Assembly: GCA_020631315.1 (NCBI GenBank)
Contig: JAHDHM010000001.1
Coordinates: forward strand, 1,089 to 44,750
Reading direction: 5' to 3'
Source: Acidimicrobiales bacterium
GTDB lineage: Bacteria > Actinomycetota > Acidimicrobiia > Acidimicrobiales > Poriferisodaliceae
Length of the DNA stretch: 43,662 nt
The notes beneath the pieces were generated by a model, which made no database searches, was not told where the DNA came from, and saw only the letters and a list, made by a program, of their open reading frames with translations. The number at the start of each line of letters is the position of its first letter. Position 1 is the first letter of the stretch. Below, piece by piece: positions 39,728-43,662 of this stretch. A program made the position numbers and the translations under genes.

Positions 39728-40275
39728 GGGCGGAGGTCCTCGAGGCGTTCGGCGCAGTCCATCGAGTGCTGAAAGAGGTCGAACGTGCGCTGGGCTGCGG
39801 GAACCGACACCGAAGGGTCGCCGTGTCGATCGATCCAGCGCAGCGTGCTCCGCCAGCGGCTCAAGGTCTCGTCGCCGTAGGCGGTGAGGAATCGGCGCGG
39901 TGATCCGGCGGGGATCCACCGCTCGACGTGACGGGCTCCGAGCGTCGAACCCTCGGCGACGTAGAGGACGCCGGCCGCCACCGAGTCGCCACCGTCGAGC
40001 TCCAGCGTGAGCTCCGGCAGCGGCTCGACACCCAGCTCGTGTAGGTCTTGGGCAGCGAGGCGTGCCCGTTGTCGATGACCCGAGTCCGACACGTCGGTGC
40101 AACCGAGGTGTCGCTCGACTGCTCGTTGAGCGGCCTCGATGGCGCGCAGCACCGTGCCATAGCGTTCGCTGGTCATCGGCTTGACGCTGCCGATGCGATG
40201 ATCGAGGACGGTGTGGTGGTCGGCTGTGGCCGACCGCAACACGTGATGCAGGCTCGGGCGGTCACTGCTCATCAT
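39724..40275 (-). CDS. bphO: Bacteriophytochrome-associated heme oxygenase BphO
   Basis: Oxidises heme to biliverdin, the phytochrome chromophore. 183 aa, compact as in bacterial BphO/HemO. LRSATADHHTVLD (13-25) carries the proximal His (H21 by the T-x3-H spacing). The distal helix is seen as AEGSTLGARHVERWI (the family's GSxLG motif). ATG 40275 or ATG 40272 may be used. It overlaps the end of the phytochrome gene by 14 nt, and its stop overlaps the phosphatase start. This is the usual bphO-bphP pairing. Confidence 0.88.
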   Translation of the reverse strand: MMSSDRPSLHHVLRSATADHHTVLDHRIGSVKPMTSERYGTVLRAIEAAQRAVERHLGCTDVSDSGHRQRARLAAQDLHELGVEPLPELTLELDGGDSVAAGVLYVAEGSTLGARHVERWIPAGSPRRFLTAYGDETLSRWRSTLRWIDRHGDPSVSVPAAQRTFDLFQHSMDCAERLEDLRP

Positions 40276-42553
40276 CGGGTACCTGTGAAGCACTCGGCAA
40301 CGCGAGCAGGAAATCGGAGCCGCCGCCGGGTGCGGGTTCGACCCAGAGGCGGCCTCCGTGTCGCTCGGCGATCCGGCGGGCGATGGTGAGCCCTGCGCCT
40401 GTTCCTCCGCCGAAGCGATCCCGGGCGTGCAGTCGCCGGAAGACCTCGAACACGGCCTCGGCCTTCTCAGGATCGATGCCGATGCCGTTGTCACGGCAGC
40501 GGATGACCGTGGGCGGGGAGCTCGTGATGTCGTGTTGTGGCCAGCGCTCCCAACCCTGCTCGGTGTCGCCCAGGCCGATCACGTCGATGAGCACGGTCGG
40601 CGTCGGTTGCTCGTTGTACTTGAGGGCATTCGAGAACACGTTGGTGAAGACCTGGACGAGCTGCGTTCGATCTGCCCAGACCGTCGCCGTCGAGTTGACC
40701 TCGAGGCGCCCTCCGACGTCTTCGATTCGCATGGACACGAGCTCGCGGGCGTCGTCGACGGCTTCGGCGAGTTCGACCCGTTCGGTGTGGAGGTCGGCAC
40801 GCCCGACGGTCGCGTAGTCGAGCAACGAGTCGACCAGCGACGCCATCGTCGAACTCAGGCGACGAACAGCATCGAGAGCGACGCGTGTTTCTGGTTGGGT
40901 CTCGACCAGGTCTTCTGCGATGAGGTCGCTGTAGTTGAAGATGCCGCGAAGGGGCTCCTTCAGGTCGTGGGCAGCGACATAGGCGAATCGGTCGAGCTCT
41001 GCGTTCGCTGCGTGGAGCGCGGCAACGGTCGTCGCGAGCTGTTCGGATCGTTTGAGGACGAATGAACCCAGCGCTGCCCGAAGGGCCATCGCTGCGTCGA
41101 TCTCGGCGGCGCTGAAGGGTCGGCCTCGTCCGGCAACCGTCTGCGACCACGTGGCGAACGAACCTGCCGGTGAGAGGCGGATCGTCTGGCGGTCCTCCCA
41201 ATCGGCGGGGACGTCCGTGTCGGGACGGTTCTGGCCCCAGACGACGTGTTCGATCTGCTCCGGGCGGAACCACACGATCCAGTTCTCGACCTCGACGGCG
41301 AGCGGTAGCGCCAGCGCCCCGCCGGTTGCGTCGACACCGGGCAACGTCGCTGCGAGTGCGTCGATCGTGACGGGCGTCGGAGTCGCGACGCTGCTCGTGA
41401 GGTGGTCGAAGAGACGTTCCACCGTGTGCTCGTCGGGGATGCGACCGATCGATGCACGACGCCCACCGATGGAGATGACGGCACCTTCGGCGTCGACGAT
41501 CTTGAGCAACGGCGCGCCGGCCCCGCCGAGGCCGTCGAGAACGCTCGTCGAACCAGCGACCTCGGCCACGAGGTCGGCGATGGAGCGTTCCACCTCGAGG
41601 CGCCACTCTGCGCGTGCTTGCCCCTCGAGCGACGCGATCTGCAGCGAGAGCAGGTTGGACAGCACCGCCCCGACGCGCCGCATCGAGTGTGACAGCGGAT
41701 GGGCGGTTCCGTAGTGATGGCACGAGACGAGTCCCCACAGCCGTCCCTCCACCTTGAGCGCGAGTGACATCGAGGCGCCGACGTCGAGATTGGCCAGGTA
41801 GGTCCGATGCATCTCCGACACGCCGCGCAGAGTGGCGAGCGTCAGATCCACCGGCCTCGAGTCGGTCGCGAGCTGCTCGATGGGAATCGTCTCGCCGGCG
41901 ACGTCATGGATCACGCGCACCGGGTCCTCGAGGAACATTGCCCTCGCCTGGGTCGGAATGTCTGCTGCCGGGTAGTGCAGCCCCAGAAATCGAGCCTCGT
42001 CATCGGTCGACTCGGCGATGATCTCGCCATGGCCGTCGGCTGCGAACCGATAGACCCAGACACGATCGAAGCCATAGATCCGGCGTATGTGCTCCACCGC
42101 TGCCTCGACGAGATCGGCCACCGAGGCGGCAGCGCCGAACGCCTCGAGCGCACCGATGGTGATCGCCGCCGGATCCAGATCCGGGATGGACGGAGTTGGT
42201 GGACACAGCTCGACGACGAGATCGCCCTCGACTGTGTGATGTGCACACAGCTCGGTCGGCCCGCCGGCCGTCGTGAAGATGACCGGCTGCGCCGGTATCC
42301 CCGCCTCGAGTTCGGGAAAGACCTCGGCGACCGACCGTCCCAGCAGGCTGCTCTCCACCCCGAGGGCAGCCGTCGCGTTCTGCGAGATCGCACGGATCAC
42401 TCCGTCCGGTCCCGCGGCCACGAGCACACCGACGGGTTGGATGCCCCCGATGTGATGCAGCGCCTCCTGAGCACAGTTGTCGATCGTGATCGGACTACCC
42501 GGAGGCAGAAATGGCCCATGCCGCCAGTTCGCGGGGCCGCCGGCGAGCGTCAT
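40262..42553 (-). CDS. bphP: Bacteriophytochrome sensor histidine kinase
   Basis: Red/far-red photoreceptor kinase, 763 aa. PAS with chromophore cysteine C27 (IDNCAQEALHHIGGIQPVGVL). GAF (about 125-305) with YPAADIP in place of PASDIP (the key Asp is kept), SEMHRTYLANLDVGASMSL and GLVSCHH, carrying both chromophore-contact His. PHY with WFRPEQIEHVVWGQ. The tongue reads P462-A-G-S-F466, so the Arg of the usual PRxSF is Ala. HisKA has H529 in AHDLKEPLRG; HATPase has NVFSNALKYN, DNGIGI and GGTGAGLTIARR. ATG 42553 overlaps the response regulator stop. It lacks a C-terminal receiver, consistent with the separate regulator gene upstream. Confidence 0.93.
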   Translation of the reverse strand: MTLAGGPANWRHGPFLPPGSPITIDNCAQEALHHIGGIQPVGVLVAAGPDGVIRAISQNATAALGVESSLLGRSVAEVFPELEAGIPAQPVIFTTAGGPTELCAHHTVEGDLVVELCPPTPSIPDLDPAAITIGALEAFGAAASVADLVEAAVEHIRRIYGFDRVWVYRFAADGHGEIIAESTDDEARFLGLHYPAADIPTQARAMFLEDPVRVIHDVAGETIPIEQLATDSRPVDLTLATLRGVSEMHRTYLANLDVGASMSLALKVEGRLWGLVSCHHYGTAHPLSHSMRRVGAVLSNLLSLQIASLEGQARAEWRLEVERSIADLVAEVAGSTSVLDGLGGAGAPLLKIVDAEGAVISIGGRRASIGRIPDEHTVERLFDHLTSSVATPTPVTIDALAATLPGVDATGGALALPLAVEVENWIVWFRPEQIEHVVWGQNRPDTDVPADWEDRQTIRLSPAGSFATWSQTVAGRGRPFSAAEIDAAMALRAALGSFVLKRSEQLATTVAALHAANAELDRFAYVAAHDLKEPLRGIFNYSDLIAEDLVETQPETRVALDAVRRLSSTMASLVDSLLDYATVGRADLHTERVELAEAVDDARELVSMRIEDVGGRLEVNSTATVWADRTQLVQVFTNVFSNALKYNEQPTPTVLIDVIGLGDTEQGWERWPQHDITSSPPTVIRCRDNGIGIDPEKAEAVFEVFRRLHARDRFGGGTGAGLTIARRIAERHGGRLWVEPAPGGGSDFLLALPSASQVPDDEQ

Positions 42554-42987
42554 GGACGGCTCACGGTTGCGCACCAGTAGCGAAACGTGGTTTCGAGCAG
42601 GTCCGCGAGCGGGCGGATCCCGAGCGGCTTCGTGAGGAAGCCGTGAGCGCCGAGTTCGTACGCTCGCGCCACATCGGACGGCCGAGTGGATCCCGACAAG
42701 AGCACCACCGGTAGCGTCGGATGGTCCGACCGGATCCTCGCGAGGACTTCGTGGCCATCGCCGGCGTCAAGACTCAGGTCGAGGAGCAAGAGGTCAGGTT
42801 GCGGTGCGACCGTACCGTCGAGCAATTCGAACAACTGCGTGGCGTCGGGGATCGTGTGCAGATCGACGCCGGGAGCTGCGCGCTGGGCGGCCAGCCTGAT
42901 GGCAGTCCGATCTGCCTCCGCATCGTCCACCGACACCACGGTGCCCTCAATGGCGGGACGTGACACTCGGTCGACAGATGCGTCCAT
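42550..42987 (-). CDS. Single-domain response regulator of the phytochrome operon
   Basis: 145 aa receiver only, no output domain. Acidic pair D21-D22, phosphoacceptor D70 (LLLLDLSL), switch residue in VVLLSGST, and the Lys in GFLTKP. It is the first gene of the minus-strand operon and probably accepts phosphate from the phytochrome kinase, then acts by protein contact; the REC-PAS-PP2C protein or the kinase are candidate partners (inference). ATG 42987 follows GGGTAT by 9 nt and is probably leaderless. This resembles Rcp/BphR-type regulators paired with phytochromes. Confidence 0.9.
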   Translation of the reverse strand: MDASVDRVSRPAIEGTVVSVDDAEADRTAIRLAAQRAAPGVDLHTIPDATQLFELLDGTVAPQPDLLLLDLSLDAGDGHEVLARIRSDHPTLPVVLLSGSTRPSDVARAYELGAHGFLTKPLGIRPLADLLETTFRYWCATVSRP

Positions 42988-42996
42988 GAGGCGACC

Positions 42997-43002
42997 ATAC
43001 CC
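42997..43002 (-). promoter_or_regulatory. SigF/SigB-type -10 element (GGGTAT) of the phytochrome operon
   Basis: GGGTAT read on the minus strand, 9 nt before ATG 42987. The -35 region has only a weak match (GTGGT about 16 nt upstream). It suggests that the operon is switched on by the sigma factor encoded beside it, a positive loop. Confidence 0.5.
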
Positions 43003-43030
43003 GGCGTGTCCGACGTCACCACAGCCTGGT

Positions 43031-43036
43031 TACGAT
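43031..43036 (+). promoter_or_regulatory. -10 element of the anti-sigma/sigma genes
   Basis: TACGAT (43031-43036) would start transcription near 43043, leaving a 44-nt leader with AGGAGAG before GTG 43087. It looks like a housekeeping-type element, back to back with the GGGTAT element. Confidence 0.4.
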
Positions 43037-43086
43037 TGCCGGCGCGTCGGCCTCGAGCCGAGTCGGAGTCGAAGGAGAGTTCCGCG

Positions 43087-43464
43087 GTGACTACGGAAAT
43101 CAGGGTCACGTTCCCGGCCGAGTCGCGATTCGTCTCGACGGCACGGGTCACGGCTGCAGGGCTCGCAGCCGAGCTCGAGTTCCCGGTCGATCGCATCGAC
43201 GAGCTGCGGGTTGCGGTGAACGAGCTGTTCGTCTTGTTGATCGAGTGGGCCGAAGACGCCGAGGCCGCACGAGTCACACTGAGTTTCGCGATCGTCGACG
43301 GCGACCTCGAGGTCCGAGGCGAGCTCGTCGACGCCGAGGCGACGGAGGCCCTCGATCCCGAGCTGGACCGCCTCACGGAGATGATCCTGGCGGGCGTCAC
43401 GGACGGCCACGAAGTCGGGCTCGGGTACGGCTGGTTCCTGAAGCGGCGGTCGGTGGAGGGATGA
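43087..43464 (+). CDS. rsbW: RsbW/UsfX-like anti-sigma factor
   Basis: GHKL-fold anti-sigma factor, 125 aa, expected to hold the sigma factor encoded next. IDELRVAVNELFVLLIEWAED is the N-box helix. As in mycobacterial UsfX, the Mg-binding Asn four residues after the Glu is missing (here Leu), and no clear DxGxG box is seen, so kinase activity may be weak or absent. GTG 43087 has AGGAGAG upstream; the longer frame from 43006 would run through the promoter. It overlaps the sigma gene (ATGA), the usxF-sigF type of arrangement. Confidence 0.82.
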   Translation: MTTEIRVTFPAESRFVSTARVTAAGLAAELEFPVDRIDELRVAVNELFVLLIEWAEDAEAARVTLSFAIVDGDLEVRGELVDAEATEALDPELDRLTEMILAGVTDGHEVGLGYGWFLKRRSVEG

Positions 43465-43662
43465 CTCGGCTGAGCGAGGAAGCGATCGCCGAGCTGTTCG
43501 TGGCCCACGCGACGCATCGTCGTCGCCGAGATCGCAACCGCCTGGTCGAAGCCCACATGGGCTTCGCCCGCTACATCGCCGGCCGCTTCCGCAATCGCGG
43601 GATCGCCGATGATGATCTTCACCAGGTGGCACTGTTGGCCTTGGTGAAAGCGGTGGATCGCT
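43461..43662 (+). CDS. SigF/SigB-type sigma factor, N-terminal part, cut by window end
   Basis: 67 visible residues. LVEAHMGFARYIAGRFRNRGIADDDLHQVALLALVKAVDR is sigma region 1.2/2.1-2.2 in the form typical of SigB/SigF/WhiG-group sigma factors (RFRNRG, DDLxQVAxxxLVKAVDR). ATG 43461 overlaps the anti-sigma stop. Group membership rests on this segment and on the partner gene. The rest lies beyond the window. Confidence 0.85.
   Translation, partial: MTRLSEEAIAELFVAHATHRRRRDRNRLVEAHMGFARYIAGRFRNRGIADDDLHQVALLALVKAVDR

Overview
The window is chromosomal DNA from a high-G+C actinobacterium. A WhiB iron-sulphur protein, a pstSCAB-phoU-senX3-regX3 block with an actinobacterial 11-nt PHO box, an HspR-type HAIR operator, a UsfX-like anti-sigma gene beside a SigF/SigB-type sigma gene, and many leaderless starts preceded by TANNNT all point to Actinobacteria. 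mreB, a DivIVA-like protein and a DddP-like protein together make a free-living, probably aquatic member of the Acidimicrobiia (Ilumatobacter-like) my best guess. That last step is inference. I see no insertion sequence, prophage, integrase or CRISPR array.

Layout. 1-1.3 kb: the end of an unknown gene, a small hypothetical gene, and whiB behind a repeat-rich control region. 1.4-8.2 kb: the phosphate regulon, pstS-pstC-pstA-pstB-phoU-senX3-regX3, with a three-unit PHO box and an apparently leaderless pstS. 8.3-16.7 kb: a YpfJ-type metallopeptidase, a 564-residue disordered protein, an MFS carrier, a Zincin_2-type protein with a broken HExxH, a membrane-anchored epimerase and a DegP/HtrA protease. 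16.7-18.4 kb: a moaE gene broken by a frameshift, coupled to a 62-residue membrane protein and mreB. 18.5-27.8 kb: a lipoprotein solute-binding protein, a HEAT-repeat protein, a PDZ-Lon protease, a DivIVA-like protein, a UPF0182 membrane protein and a PIG-L deacetylase.

27.8-30.8 kb holds the first unusual system. A MetR-like LysR regulator is divergent from an overlapping pair: an Fe(II)/2-oxoglutarate oxygenase resembling the HalD/BesD family, and an M24-fold protein closely resembling the DMSP lyase DddP. The DddP-like protein keeps the di-metal ligands but has Asn where DddP has its proposed catalytic Asp. 30.9-34.1 kb: hsp20 with a HAIR operator, an initiator tRNA gene with promoter and terminator, two SDR genes behind a short leader ORF, and a PaaI-type thioesterase.

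34.4-43.7 kb reads as a stress island. DUF2254 and DUF1206 membrane proteins are followed by a compact operon (40-residue membrane peptide, two PRC-barrel proteins, a DUF2945 protein) preceded by a SigF/SigB-type promoter. On the opposite strand lies a four-gene overlapping operon: response regulator, bacteriophytochrome histidine kinase, biliverdin-forming heme oxygenase, and a REC-PAS-PP2C phosphatase. It is divergent from an RsbW/UsfX-like anti-sigma factor and a SigF/SigB-type sigma factor cut by the window end. The simplest reading is a red/far-red light input feeding a partner-switching general stress response, with the PRC-barrel operon as one output.
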